Positions 37,405 to 50,770 of a stretch of 64,000 nt of DNA are shown here, in pieces. The stretch is from Circinella minor. Its lineage: Eukaryota; Mucoromycota; Mucoromycetes; Mucorales; Lichtheimiaceae. Each line of letters opens with the position of its first letter. The stretch's first letter is position 1. The notes beneath the pieces were generated by a model, which saw nothing but the letters and a program-made list of their open reading frames with translations, was not told the origin of the DNA and made no database searches. The DNA is taken from positions 1 to 64,000 of the forward strand of contig JAEPRB010000176.1 of NCBI GenBank assembly GCA_016758965.1. The letters run 5' to 3'. A program made the translations under genes and the position numbers.

Positions 37405-39646
37405 CTATACGTGTAAGGATTTTATTTTTTTCTTTACATATACTAATGTTTTTTGTGGGATTTTACAAGAAAGTATAGATATATCTCGTATCGATTTTGT
37501 ATTATCCACAAGGTTTATAATGCCATCGGCCGAAATATTTGATAATTTTTCCAAATAAACTGTTTTGAGTTGATTCATATTACTGAGTATTTCAAGCACA
37601 TTGTCGTCAACATAGGTTATATCGATTAGGGAGATTTCCACTAATTGTCTGCTCATCTTGTTTAAGCAATTTTGTAAAGATGTGTTAGACGGAATCGTGC
37701 AGGTACCAGAAAAGCGGAGTGTCCTGATTGTTTCCAGTTCAGACAGAGTCTCGAGAACATCGTCGGTAATGAAATTACAATAGTTGCATGCAAAGTTGTT
37801 AAATTTCTTTCTTTGTTGACGTAAAAATAATAATGGTATTCGTGTTACTGTTGCTGGAAGTATACTATTATTGTCAGCATATGCTTTGAATAATTTTATT
37901 AGGATTTGATCCCCTTCACCAATGTTTGTTATATTAGATAGACTGAGTTCTTCTAATGGTGGTAATTGGATAAGTGTATCCACTAACATGCGTAGATTGA
38001 CTATATCCACCATGTTCAGTTTCTTGAGGGATGTACAAAATTCAATAGCTTGTATAAATACTTTTTCAGTTGCCTGGTATATATCTGAATGATATATGAG
38101 ATGTTCCAACTGTGTGAATTGCCAACTAGGATAAACTGAAGTCACATATAAAGCAGGTTCTCCTGCTTCTTGTTCAGAAGTCATGGACATGTTAGCATGA
38201 AGTCTTCTTAGTGACTTTGCGTTTTTTTGTAAAAGTGGTAAAAAGTTCGCTGTTGGGACACCATGCCCAGTTTCTGATGTAAAAATCTCTGTTATTCCAC
38301 CAGCAGAAGAAGGCCTATTGTAGTATGACTCTTGATGGTAGTCTAGTTCTTTTCTATTCATTTTATGACCGGCACAATTATATCCAAATGATTCCAGATT
38401 GTGACAGTACTCCATAACTTCATTCAAATTCTCGGGCATACATCCTTTCAGTAGTAATAGTCGTCGGATATTAGGAAAGTATTTAAGAAATTTCACAAGT
38501 GATCCTTGACGGAACGATTGGCTTTCCAATTCCACATGAACGAGTTTATGACGAGGTTCACCCAAAATTCCCATTTCCCCCAAATATGTATCAAAGTTAC
38601 AAAAAGAACAGTATACCAGTTTTCTGAGATTCGGGCAGTAGAATAACAAATCCGCAAGATCGACTTTAATATTACCCCTTATATCCAGCGTAGTTAACGT
38701 GAGTTTTACTTGCCATAGAGCATTCAGTAATACCATAGTACTATTGGTAGTACGTATTTGTCTACTGCAAACAGCTAAAAACAAAAGTAAAAAATATTCA
38801 AGTCATAAATCAGTTCACAAATAATTTATATTTGAATTCCTAAATAAAGTGAGTCATACGCTTTCACTTTTTACCTGTTATAGTAAACGATTTAAGTCCT
38901 TTAAAATTTCCATTTCCCATATATTCCATATACCGTTCCCATATGTCCTTCCTCTGACCATTGAGAGTTAAATTCTTGACGTGTTGCGCAATATAGGGTA
39001 ATGTATTAGCTATTTTTATAGCTGTTTGAAATCTTTGAAAATTAAACCATTCAGTGTTCGAATTCAATAATTCCTTCCATACTATCGAACCATTCTCCAT
39101 CATCCATTTTCGCCATACAGTAGAAACATGAAAAGAAGTGGATCTATCCTCCTCCGATAGTTGTAATAAGATGTTACTGGTTAATTCAGGTGGGAGCATG
39201 ACGATAAAATCAATACGGGTTTCATTTCTTTCTACAGCCGCCTTTTTGAGTTGTATCAATTGATGATAGGTTACTGGATCGTCTTGTTGTGATATGATTT
39301 CAAGAGCTTCTTCATAGACCTCAATCGATTTTGCTGATTTTCCTTGCATATCGAGTAAATGACCAAGTCGAAGATAACCAATGGACCATTCAGGTGCATA
39401 ATGAATTATTTCTTCAGCATTTTCGATCGCAAGTTCAAACTTGCTTTTCATTCCTCTTGCATAAGCACAAATATCAAGTAATGAGACAAGTTGATATTTT
39501 TGAATTTCAGTTAATGCTTGTGTGGCATGGTGAACGAGTTGACTATTATTTTTTGTGATAAAAGCGTTCCTTGTATTATAGAGTCTGGTTTCACCTAAAA
39601 CTGGATTATAAAGTGATAATGCTGTTTCTAACTGAGTTGTTGTCAT
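37405..39646 (-). CDS. TPR, F-box and leucine-rich repeat protein
   Basis: Two exons, 39646-38875 and 38774-37405, give 713 residues joined in phase by a GT..AG intron. Residues about 35-125 are tetratricopeptide-like helices (FELAIENAEEIIHYAPEWSIG, then YLRLGHLLDMQGKSAKSIEVY). An F-box follows at about 147-190 (FIVMLPPELTSNILLQLS). The remaining 500 residues are irregular leucine-rich repeats (LEELSLSNITNIGEG, LKTVYLEKLSNISADG). F-box proteins dock on Skp1 and recruit substrates to SCF ubiquitin ligases, the LRRs normally binding the substrate. The order TPR, F-box, LRR resembles fission yeast Pof3 and is greatly expanded in Mucoromycota. The target is unknown. Confidence 0.85.
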
Positions 39647-42576
39647 GCAGCCCCTTTATTTTTATTTTTTTAACACCATAAAAAAAAAGTCAGCGCAGCT
39701 TTTTTTAAAATTTTATACAAAATAGTTTTTTACCTGAAATAAAAAGAAGGTTTGAAAGATTTCAATTATCAAAAGATTGGATTTAATTATCTATTTAAAT
39801 AGGTTTTGTTATTCATCCGCAGTAGTAAAGCACATTTTTTTTTAAAAAGGGGCGCAGTTGTATAATGAAGTTTGCGTTACATATAAGAAGAGGTATGTGT
39901 TACCTTAAAATTAATTTTCAGTGGGGTAATTTAAGCTGTCATTTTAACCTTTACTTACTTTTGATAAGAAACAAACGTAAAAAGGAAGTACAACAGTTAA
40001 TTACATTTTTTTTGAGGGGGGGGGGAGAAAGAGGTCATTTATCAAAAAATGACTTTACACTCAACACAGTCATCCCTAGTTATACGTTTATCTGCTTCAG
40101 TAACTCTTGGTTCTTTTCACTCTACAAACATCTATTATTATTCCAGTAATATTCAGTTCAAGAGCAATAATATATAGTGGTTCTATATCATACTTACTTT
40201 TCACTTTAAACTAGAACTCTTTATTGAATCGAGAAAGGAACAAGAAATGTCATATTATACAATATAATAAAAAAAAACACATCCTCTGATTACATAACGG
40301 CCGATTTGGCATTATATACTGGACTCTTACTACCCAAGAAATCAAGAATGTCCATCATTTATCTCTATAGTCATATATCACTTAATATGCGTGTTTAATG
40401 GAAATAGTTATAAAAGAAATAAACATTAGATTCATAAGCTACTGAATGAATTAATAATAGTTTATTTATATATCTAAATACAAAGAAAGATCTACTATCC
40501 GTAATCTTTCCTCATTGACAAATATCTTAGGGCAAGTTATTGGTAATTCGAATAAACTAATTGAATGCTCAAGTATCAAGTCTCTTTGACTCATAAAGCC
40601 ACATGAAGCAACTTACTGTAAACAGGAAAAGTTTTGTAATACAGGAGTCAATATTTATCAATTGCCTGCTTTTTTTTTTTCTATTAGGTATCAGTTACTA
40701 ATAGTTTAATGGAATAAACTATTGCAAGAGTTTTCCTCAAAGTTCATTTGAATTTTGACACTTTTTTATAATACATATAACTATCTGGAAAACTCTAAGT
40801 AAGGTTTCATTTTTTCAGGCGTAAAATAAGATTTCGGATCGTTTGAATGTTATTCATTGTACAAGTAAGCATTACAAATCTACTAATTATTCTTTTATTA
40901 TTTTAAGAGCTGTTGTTGTGATCATAAAGAAACGAAAGAACATTATCACTGGCTTTCTCTGCTTTAGCCACTTATACAAGTTTTTTTTCTCTTTTAGGTA
41001 GCCAAGTTCGGTACTACACCACCGCGTACAACGTTTAATCATTCACCCATATAATTAACAGCTTACTACAGTCCAAGGTAGTTTTTTTTTCTTTATTCAA
41101 ATGGATACTTCTTTGATTAACTTTGATCAAAATGTTACGGGAGATATATGTTCTTAATCATCCGCATGGTTTTTTTTTTGACAAAAACGAAGGAAACTCA
41201 GATAAAAGCTCTAGATTTACATACCTTTTCCAATTACAGCAATTTCTTTGTTACCGCTCATTCCTCATATTATCTTATTTTTTCCCTCACCTAATTCAAT
41301 TCGAAATTACAAACTAACATAACTTTTCCCCTATTACAGGTATTTCATATTTGCTGTTAATAAACTCTTTCCCTTTACTTCTTCTTCTTGTACTATGAGG
41401 AATCGACTCGGTAGATAATTATCAATCCATCCTTCATAATAAAAATACATATATACTAACAAATAAAGTAAATGAGAGTTTATTCAATGTTGCTAAAAAA
41501 AAGAAAATTTACATAGAATAAGTAAGGAAAAATATATTTTATTGCAGATATATTTTTACGTAACGATACTAATAGATAATAGTATAGCATCTAATTTTTA
41601 TTATTATTAAAATTATATACATACAGTATAATAAAAGTGTTCACCAATTATATATCATTTAGGATATAATGAGCTACGTATTAATATTTACGTAGTAGGG
41701 CAAAATATCTACATAGGGCTTTTATTAAATCCTATACTGATCAAACTTGATTGTTATCGATGTTTTGAAAACTTTAAACACTTGTTTCATTCTACTCCCA
41801 TAGAAACAAGTAGAAGTGGGTAATAAACAATAAAAAGATAATCTCTTGTATATATTAACAAGAAAATGATTTGTTATTTTGATGGCAGGGAAGGGATCTG
41901 CATAAAAAAGAAGAAAAGAAGAAACTTAATTTAAAGTTTCTTTCTTTCTTTTTCTCTTATAAAACGTAAATTTTATTTTAGTTTAATCACATTTGTTTTG
42001 TTCTAGATCGTCAATAGGGCGGGTCCTTTTTTTTTTTAAGAATCGGTTTTTATGCAAGTTGAATAAATATCTCCTGCTTTACACTATAGCAAGCTTGATA
42101 TAAATAATAAACAAAAAAAAAAAAAAGAATAATATTTTCCCATGTAAAATTGTTCTTCCATTTTTTTTTTACCTATTAATATTATTATCTACATTGTTTA
42201 AATATTATGCATATTATAAAATATATTTTTTTTAAAGGAAAGAAAAATTGGGGGGGGGGATGGGGATGAGGGAGGAGAGTCTCGAAGGACAATCTAACTA
42301 ATTTAATAATAATAATGAATGATAACACACATCAACAATCGATTTATATAAAACACGTTGAAAGTATTAGGTACCTAATATAACAGAAGTGAATCGAATT
42401 ATACAACATAACGGCAACAAATCATACTTTTCCCGTGGGAGGGTGACCCTTCTTTGTTTTTTCGTATTCCGAAACCCAAAAAAAAAAAATATCTTGAATA
42501 ACTTGTATAATTTCCAACACACACATACATAAACACGCAGACGCACGTACAGATTCAATTCAATCCACCTCATTTC

Positions 42577-42607
<31 letters not shown>

Positions 42608-42648
42608 CTTTCTTGTAAAAATCTTTTTGCTTTTAAAAAAGAGGAAAA
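39647..42648. other. Large intergenic region, 3 kb
   Basis: No frame here has a recognisable domain or a credible exon chain. The region is AT-rich, with a G-run at 40015-40024. The promoter of the F-box gene lies at its left end and that of the pseudokinase gene at its right end, near a CT-rich tract (42572-42612). A non-coding RNA cannot be excluded. Confidence 0.45.
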
Positions 42649-44622
42649 ATGTTATTACAATATCTAATACTATCCGATGCCAAATTTTATACAGAATATG
42701 CTGTACCTCTCATTTCATCCTCTCCAGAAAGGTTTGACTTGGATGGGTTTCGACCTATGTCTACAACAAAAGAAATGCGAGAGAAAAGATATGATGGTTT
42801 TGAGATAGCATTTCAACATTTTCAACAAGACACAGACGCTCAATATGAAATGCACCCAAGGTTTGGGCGATATGCAAGTAAGATGGATTTAGTGTGAATA
42901 CTGTTTATTATTAACCCTCGTTTTTTTAATACTCTTCTTTATTATATATAAAATTTATTGTTATTATAGGTATGGGATATTGCTGACCAATGGTATCAAA
43001 AATGGACTGTCATTTTTTCGATTGATCATTTATGGAATTGGGTTCCTCTTCATCAACATGAAAACGAAGAACAACAACAACAACAACAACAACAATCACA
43101 ACAAGTGTTACAACGACCATTCCAACCCGCAACAATCGAACCTTGGTTGAACCATATTTCACAACGGCATAATATTCATCCAAACCATAGAAAACTTTTG
43201 GAACGTATCTATGGTCAGTTGGTCAAGATCAATCAAACAAATCGTCCTTTAGCATTAACAGGAGCAAGTGTTCTTAATACATTACCTTTTTTCCCTCCTT
43301 CTTGGTTTATTGAAAAAGAACCCCAAGGACATGGTGGTGCAAGTGAAGGTCTAGCCGCGTCTTTTGTCGCACGATTTGTACCACCTTATCGTCTGACTCA
43401 TGTGCCAGAACGTTGGGATCGTGTGTTTTTAAAAGGCTTGACAGTGATGGATCTAACACGTCAGGTGAGTTACTTTATGGCCATCGGGTTCCAGAACTTG
43501 TATATGGTTTATATATATCACAAATCACTATACACATGAGTAATCAATAACTCTACCACGGTCTTACTCATTCTTCCTGCTGTCTTATAATGAAAAAACC
43601 TATTAATAACTCATGTACATATATGTTAATTCAATAATTTATTTATTTATTTTTTTGGGGGGATTTATCTATACTATTAGTTCATGCTGGAACCAAATTA
43701 CTTTTTTTCGACCATTCCAATTCATGGGCTAACAATACATTTTGATCCAAAAACGGATTATAGCTATTTGGTCTTGGTACTCAAAAAAGCCCCTTATGGC
43801 AGTCTTGAAGAAAATCTTGAGCGCTATACTCCAACCAATTATGATAAACCACGTGCATTGGCTTTAAGTGTAACAAAACGTATCAAGGACCTTCATTGGG
43901 AATTTGTTCATGGCAACGTCCATCCTCGTAATATTTTGTTACATTTTGCAGATACGATTGGAGATTTGGCTGATATTACTTTTATGCAACGTAATTCACA
44001 AAGTGAACATTATTGTTGTCATCGAGGTGGAAGATGGCCTTATATTGCACCTGAATTTTGTACAACAAATCATATTCAACAAGCTCAATATCAAGATGAA
44101 AAAGGAGAAGGAGGAGAACATTATCATTGTGGTGGTAGTGGTGATAATAATGGAGGAGGAGAAGGACAACAACAGGGTGCGCCATTAACATCCGCAGCAG
44201 ATATTTACGCGTTGGGAATTATTTTATGGCAATTGGTGTCCCGAATCACATTTCCAGATAATGCATTGATTGATCCACTTGTTTATCGTATTGAACCTAT
44301 TCCAGGTATCATGAAGGAATGGGAAGATTTAATTACAGATTGTTTAAAAACGGATCCTGGTAAACGACCTAATGCTTACACTGTTTATCGACGATTGGAA
44401 AAGATACCTGAACGTGTAGATTTGGATCCTCGAGTAATTGATTATATTCATAGGAGACGACAGGAAACAAAATTTTTTTTACAAGATCATCAATTATCTG
44501 AATCTCAACCTACATTTGCTGAAGTTGATAAAGATCAGATTTGGACTGCATCTGTAACTCGTTGGGTAAACCATGGTCTCGACGAATATCCCAATCTGGT
44601 TCAACATTTCAATGTCTTATGA
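42649..44622 (+). CDS. Protein kinase-like protein, probable pseudokinase
   Basis: Exons 42649-42891, 42970-43464 and 43681-44622 give 559 residues. The first donor (GTGTGA) is unusual, but the stronger nearby GTAAGA would break the frame. Residues 1-165 are unrecognised and carry a polyglutamine run. From about 230 a protein-kinase C-lobe is evident. The catalytic loop reads HGNVHPRN at 323-330 where active kinases have HRDxxxxN, so the catalytic Asp is replaced by Asn. The DFG position reads DLA (341-343). APE is present (IAPEF), and helix F reads SAADIYALGIILWQL. A Gly- and His-rich insert lies between APE and helix F, and the glycine loop and VAIK lysine are not clear. It is most likely a catalytically weak or dead scaffold kinase. 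Its ligand is unknown. Confidence 0.8.
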
Positions 44623-44702
44623 TCTGTTCCCATTTTCTTTCTTTCTCTCTTTTTCTCTCTTTAAACAATTGATGAATAATCGCAAGTAAACTTCCCCTTC
44701 CT

Positions 44703-44751
<49 letters not shown>

Positions 44752-45274
44752 ATATTTTTTTTTATTTCGCTCTTGATCATTCCCCATCCCAAAAAAGGAA
44801 AATTAATCATCTCCCCTTCCCCCCATTATGTTGTTCTAGAACGACAACCTTATAAAAACCCAACCAAAAACTACCCCAAAACATTATAAAATGAAAAAAA
44901 TAATAATAATACGTATATTTCTTTACCATACATATATTCACAAAACATATAATCAATATATCACATACACATACTTTGATAATATTCTTTTTTTTTTCGT
45001 TTAAAAATTTGGTTGTTATTAAACTACAAATTCCTCTCTCTTTCCTTCCCCTTTCCCATTTCATAAACAAAAAATATCTATCTCTTTTTCAATTTTTCCC
45101 CCTCTTTTTTTTTTTTTTACGGTTTCATATGTATAGCAGTAGTAAAATAATCTGTAATAACATTTTGTGTATTACTTTTAAATATGATTATTATAATAAT
45201 AGTAGTATTATAATAATACGAAAAACAAAAAGCTTATTGTGTCAATCATTTTTTATTTATTTATTTGTTTGTTA
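44623..45274. other. Convergent intergenic region with (CT)n
   Basis: 3' flanks of the pseudokinase gene (+) and the HECT ligase gene (-). It is strongly pyrimidine-rich on the plus strand and includes the (CT)n run at 44706-44748. No gene. Confidence 0.5.
44706..44748. repeat. (CT)n microsatellite
   Basis: An uninterrupted CT run of about 43 bases in the 3' flank of the pseudokinase gene. Confidence 0.9.
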
Positions 45275-48200
45275 TTAAGACAAGTCAAATCCTGCTTCGG
45301 CATTAATAGCATATGACAGTTTTCTAAAAAGGAATTATCCGCATGATTTATATATATATAGTTAGTAAAATATATTTTATTTTTTCTCCTCAGAAATAAT
45401 CACTTACTCTTTTAAAATACTATAACTACTAAATTGAGGTAGTTTTAATAGATTGATGCATGTAGAACTTGTTGGTAATCTTTTATCATCAACACCTGCC
45501 AACCGAACACATATTTGAGGTCGTAACTCTTTGAATCCTAAAAGTGGAGGTCGAGAACATGATGTAACAAACTTGATAAAATTCATTCGTTCTTTATTAT
45601 CAAAACTATACAGTGCTTTCCATAAGTTCTTGATGGTATCATCATTTTCTGTAAATCCAGAATAAACTGTGTGTGCTCGAAGATCTTCTAAATCAATAGG
45701 TACAGACGCACCACCTAGTAACACTTGTAATTCAGCCTAAAGAATAAAGAAGTAAATTTATTATAACCATTTGGTTATTATATACCTTTTCCCTTCTTTA
45801 TATCATTTATTTAAATAAAAAAGAACCGCAATAAAAAAAAGTGACTTTTACCTGGTTAAACATCCTTAACCATTTAATATCTACAATGGTCGATAATCCT
45901 CTAAAAAATGCTCGGGATTGTTTGGCAATTTGTATATTAAGACGATAATTGGCAACAAGATAAACATAACGAATACGATTATCATTAGTGACTGGTATAT
46001 TGCTACCATTTGGAATTAAATCTATTGTTCTTGGTTCACCATATTCTAATAGTAATATATATTGATTATCAAAAATTAGGCATCTCTACTTTTTAATAAC
46101 TCTTTTTTTTTTCTTAAAAGAAAAGTGTACTAACCATTATCAGTTATTGAGAAATCAAGGGATAATTCTTCTACATTGCCTTCAAAATTCTTAACAGCGA
46201 TAAGACCATTATAAAGTTCAGGATCAAGTGATGGTAAATCATCCACTAAATGGATAAATAGAGTTTATTTTATTATTGTTAGTAAAACGATTCCGAACAA
46301 AAAAAAAATAGTAACCTATATTCATACTTACAATAGTTCATTCCACCTAAACATTTTTTTAAAAAGAATTCAGCAAACGCTACATCCAATAAGATGCCTT
46401 CATAAACAGCTTTTCCAATAATTAATCCCAAAAATTCAAAATATGCAAGTTGAGTTGCTATAATAATAATAATAAATATTTATTCTTTTAGTATAACTTT
46501 CTTTTTCAAAGAGAGACAGAAAATACTCCTAAATAGTATTGATAACAATAAAGTTGTCACACAACATGACAAAAAAAAATTCTATACATACATTCTGTTG
46601 CATATTTACTTGGGTTTGGATATAATAGTTGATCAGGCGTTGCCCGGAAAAGCCCATAGTTGGTGTCAAATGCTTCACGGCCAAGACTATTTTATCATAA
46701 CAATAAGAACGTTATTATTAGAATCCGATTAATCTATTGACAATATTATAATATAGTATGCATATGTTGTGACACACATTCCCACATATGCATTTCCTCA
46801 TTTAGAATAGATCACGGTTCTGAATTTTTGTTTTAAATATAAGTGTATAATATTTACCTTGTAAGAAACTCTTTAAAAACACCACCACCATCAATACCAG
46901 CTTCTTGTAATCCAAATTCATCCACAAAACCAATAGATATTCTCTTTTTAAGATCAGCTCCTATATAACCAACAAGTAATAATAAATATAAAATAAAATG
47001 AGAAATCAAAAATAATCTCCTTTACAACTTTATGCAAATGACATATTTGTGGTACAAAAAACCAGCTTTTTCTTTTTCTCTTTTTACCTAAAGCATATAA
47101 ATGATCAAAGCCATCTTCAAACACATGATCACGACGAATAGTGACTTCTGCAGCAGGGCGTATAAAGAAATCGAGATCATTACGACGTCTGTCATTTTGA
47201 ACAAACATTCGAAATATTTCTACTCTTTGTTCAAATGGTATTACAAAGGGAATATTATTAAGTACACCCAATCTTGGACTTAATAATGCGAGTTTTGCTT
47301 TAGAGGGTTGTCGACGTCGTTGTTGTTGCAATTGTTCCTGTTGTTCAGGATCATTTTCAATAGAATATTCTTCAGCTACTGCATCACTTGAAAATCCTTC
47401 AGTATCCAATTTTTTAATAAGCCAATGATCTGTTGGACAAAAAGATCGTCGAGAACTGTTTTTCAGAAGAAAAAAAAATAAATGGTAAGAGATATTAATA
47501 TTATTAAGATGAGACAAATATATAGAACTGTTCAATAATACTCACTCTCTTGTATGTATTTGTTGTAATACATGAGTTACTGTACTTCTTAATTGAGATA
47601 TTCGAATACCAGTAGTTCCAATCATACTATCCATATCTAAAGATCCTGCTTTCCAGAATAAAGTGAATGCAATATTCTATTTTATCATTAACAAAAAATA
47701 AATAAATAAAGTTATATTGTTGTCAAATATTGAGATATCCATTTATTTCCCTTCCTTTCTTTCTCACTGCTTTTCTTCCCTTTATTTTAATGGAGCATAA
47801 TATTTACCTTAAGATGTCGACTAAACTGTATTGTTTGTTGTAATGTTAATTGATTATTACTTGAAGATTTCTTATCAAAAAATTCGTCATCACCAATCGT
47901 TAATAATAATCTAGCATACATTTCACAGAGTAGATACAGTGTTGCCCAAATCTTGGATCCACCTCCACCATTATCTGTTTTAAAATATTATAAAAGAAAC
48001 AAAAAAAAAGAAGTGTTATAAATAATTAACCAAATATCATTCATTTATTCTTCCCCTTCCACAAAAAAAATGCTTACTGGTTAGAGAATGTATTGCCTCT
48101 GAAAGTCGATCCACTATCCGATCATCATCATCAAAGATAGTTGTGGCATAAACATGATTTGACCATGCCTTCCAAAAAAATTGTGCTAAATGAATTGCTG

Positions 48201-50240
48201 TTGAGTTATTTTTTGGACCAGACCACCAACGATGATATAATAATGTATTTAATATCGAATCTTTTTTAGATGGCCATTGATTAATCAGTGTATTGAATAA
48301 ACACGTCATATCTCCTGAAATTTCTTGCATATCAGTTGTATCGGTTGTTGTTGAAGAAGAAACAAGTGATTGTTCAATGGTAGTTGTAGGGGCTGCAAGG
48401 TTAATAAAATGACGAACAAGTATGTCTATATGATGTGGGTCGTATAAAGCTTCGAGTCTTTCTTTTATTCGTGGGTCAACTTGTTCTTGTTGAATATGAA
48501 CATCTGTCATAATGGTATCTTGATCATTTTGATAGTCATCATCAGATTCATCTGAAAGATCTGAATCTACTCAATGTATATATATAGATAAAACGAGAAA
48601 AAAACATGTTATTGTCATCACACTGTCATATATAGATAGTGATCTATGTAACCCCCCCCCCCTTTTTTTTTCCCTCTCCTTCCTTTTACCTTGTTGTTGA
48701 ATAGATGTAGTGGATTTGGGTTCAGCAAAATATGAAGGTGATATATTTGATAAAAGTGCTTGAATAGATTTTGCATATAAATCCTACATAATTTTTATTT
48801 TAATATATTATGTGAGTTAATATTTTTTTTTTTGTTATTTCCATCATGATAGGAGACGAAAAAACCCCCTGCAAAAAAAAAAAAGATTTACCAATGCTCC
48901 TTTTAAATAAACTTCGGGTTGTATTTTAGCTAATTGCGTCATATTAACTAACAAATTTGCAACACTCTCATCTTGATTTTTCCACACATTATTTTCATTT
49001 AATCGAATTATGGATTTCAATACTCCATCAAAGGGTAACTCTTGCATATATTGTGTCGAAAGTGTAGGTGATAGTTTATCCACAAAGAAAGATATGGATA
49101 GGATATCTTGAACAATAAGGTCCAGGATAAAATCTCGACTTAATTGAATATCATTTTTCTTTTCCTCTTGCTCTACTGTTACTGATCCATTACCACCACC
49201 ACCGAATAAACCAGACATGATAACTGGTTTGACCACGGGTTGCTGCTGTTCTTGGTATTGGCGAATATTGGAGGGAGTGATATTGTAAGGTGGTTGACAA
49301 TGTATAATGTTTGTTATAATATCCAATGCATTATTTACTAGATTTGAACTTTCAATGATGGGTTGTATTGATTTAAGCAGATGGCCTTGAACAAGAGCAT
49401 AAGTGATGATCCGTAAATAGGCATTTCGATTTGTTGCATAAGTATCGGGGTTCATAGCAACAGCCAGAAATTCAAGGATGCATTGAATATCGTCGCTTAA
49501 TAATTATTTTAATTAGTCAATACATATATATAAATATGTTGTTCATGTTCTTCATTTATATAATACCTTGATGCCATAGAAGTAGTAGAATTAGCAAAAG
49601 TTGTATTTAGAACAGGTAATAAAATTTTGTTGATAAAAAGGATAATACGCCATGTCCACATATCTAATTCTTTTTCTTCTTGTTGTTGGAAAAGATGTTG
49701 TATTAATTTTGTTGGGTTAGACGCGTCTTTTGTTATAGGTGATAAAAATATATTACATAATTGACTTGTAGTTGTTGTATCATATATTCCACTATTATAT
49801 ACAATTAAAAAAAGTTGTACGCATTGAACGATCGATTTATTATCAATATTATTGTTGTTACTGAGTTGTTGTAAAAGATTATGCAGATCGTTTCGTTGTT
49901 GTTGACGTATAATGCCTGCTTCTTGTCGTCCACGAAAGAATGACTTTTTTTACATTTATATATGATAAAAAGAATGTAGGGTTTATGTTTAGATATATAT
50001 GTATTAATAATAAAAATAGTCAACTTAAGATTAATAAGTAAGACCTGTTTCTCTTTCAAAAAAATATAATAAAAATACCTGAATCTTGATTGCACTACGT
50101 AGTTTTAATCGTTCTTGTTCTCTAGCACGTCTATCAGCTTGAGCCTTAGCCATAAGAGACTTTTTGTCCTCTCGGCTACGAATCCCTCCGAGATTAATGT
50201 TTCGTTTTGGTTTAAAATTACCGTCAAAACTAAAGTTCAT
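45275..50240 (-). CDS. HUL5: HECT E3 ubiquitin ligase Hul5/UBE3C
   Basis: Fifteen exons: 50240-50079, 49943-49567, 49495-48892, 48783-48690, 48566-48078, 47974-47808, 47676-47546, 47455-47088, 46960-46858, 46686-46592, 46457-46332, 46245-46135, 46045-45852, 45736-45408 and 45323-45275. They give 1132 residues, all in phase. The N-terminus ([19 protein letters not shown], an arginine-rich helix, then KIQSFFRGR) is the IQ-containing start typical of Hul5/UBE3C. The HECT domain occupies about the last 380 residues: [32 protein letters not shown], then the catalytic Cys1100 in [11 protein letters not shown], ending AEAGFDLS. The enzyme elongates ubiquitin chains on proteasome-bound substrates. 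The acceptor of exon 2 (AAAAAAAG) lacks a pyrimidine tract and is the weakest site. It diverges from the GCP5 gene. Confidence 0.95.
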
Positions 50241-50770
50241 TTGAGAAAAGGTGATAACGTAATATGAGTAGCAAAAAAAAAAGAATAGAAAAAAAAAGAG
50301 AATGGCGTTTAATGAGTGAGGGGATTCGGCTCAGATTGAATTTTTAAGGAAGTTAGAGCCAAGGTAAAAAAAAAAAAAATCGAAGGATCTAGTAATAGTT
50401 TTGATTACGTATAGTCTAAAAGCCCAATTGATAATACCTTTTATAGATTTTATTTCATCATCCCTTTCTTCTTTTCCTGTTCATTAAACATATTCTTATC
50501 GTTATTAGTACGTATCCGTTGTCTTTCTTTTCGAGAATATATATATCGGATTAGAAAATACGTAGGGGACACTTTTTATTGCTTTCTTCTACATCTTTCT
50601 CATATCAGAGGCAAAATCCCAATATATTAATCTTAGTTATAGCATTATATGTTCATATTTACTAAACAAATAATTATACTCAGTTTCCATTATAATAGAA
50701 AGCGATTTTCCAGAAAAAAAAACAAAGAAATCAAAAACTTGAAAATTATAGGCAGTGTAATCCATTCGTC
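50241..50770. promoter_or_regulatory. Divergent promoter of HUL5 and GCP5
   Basis: A 530-base region between two divergently transcribed housekeeping genes. Poly(A) tracts lie at 50273-50296 and 50367-50379. No TATA-like box stands out at the expected distance on either side. Confidence 0.5.

Noticed and set aside
40979..41080. GTAGCCAAGTTCGGTACTAC stretch as a 5S rRNA or spliced exon.
   Set aside because: It only superficially resembles 5S rRNA and no downstream exon or RNA fold can be completed.
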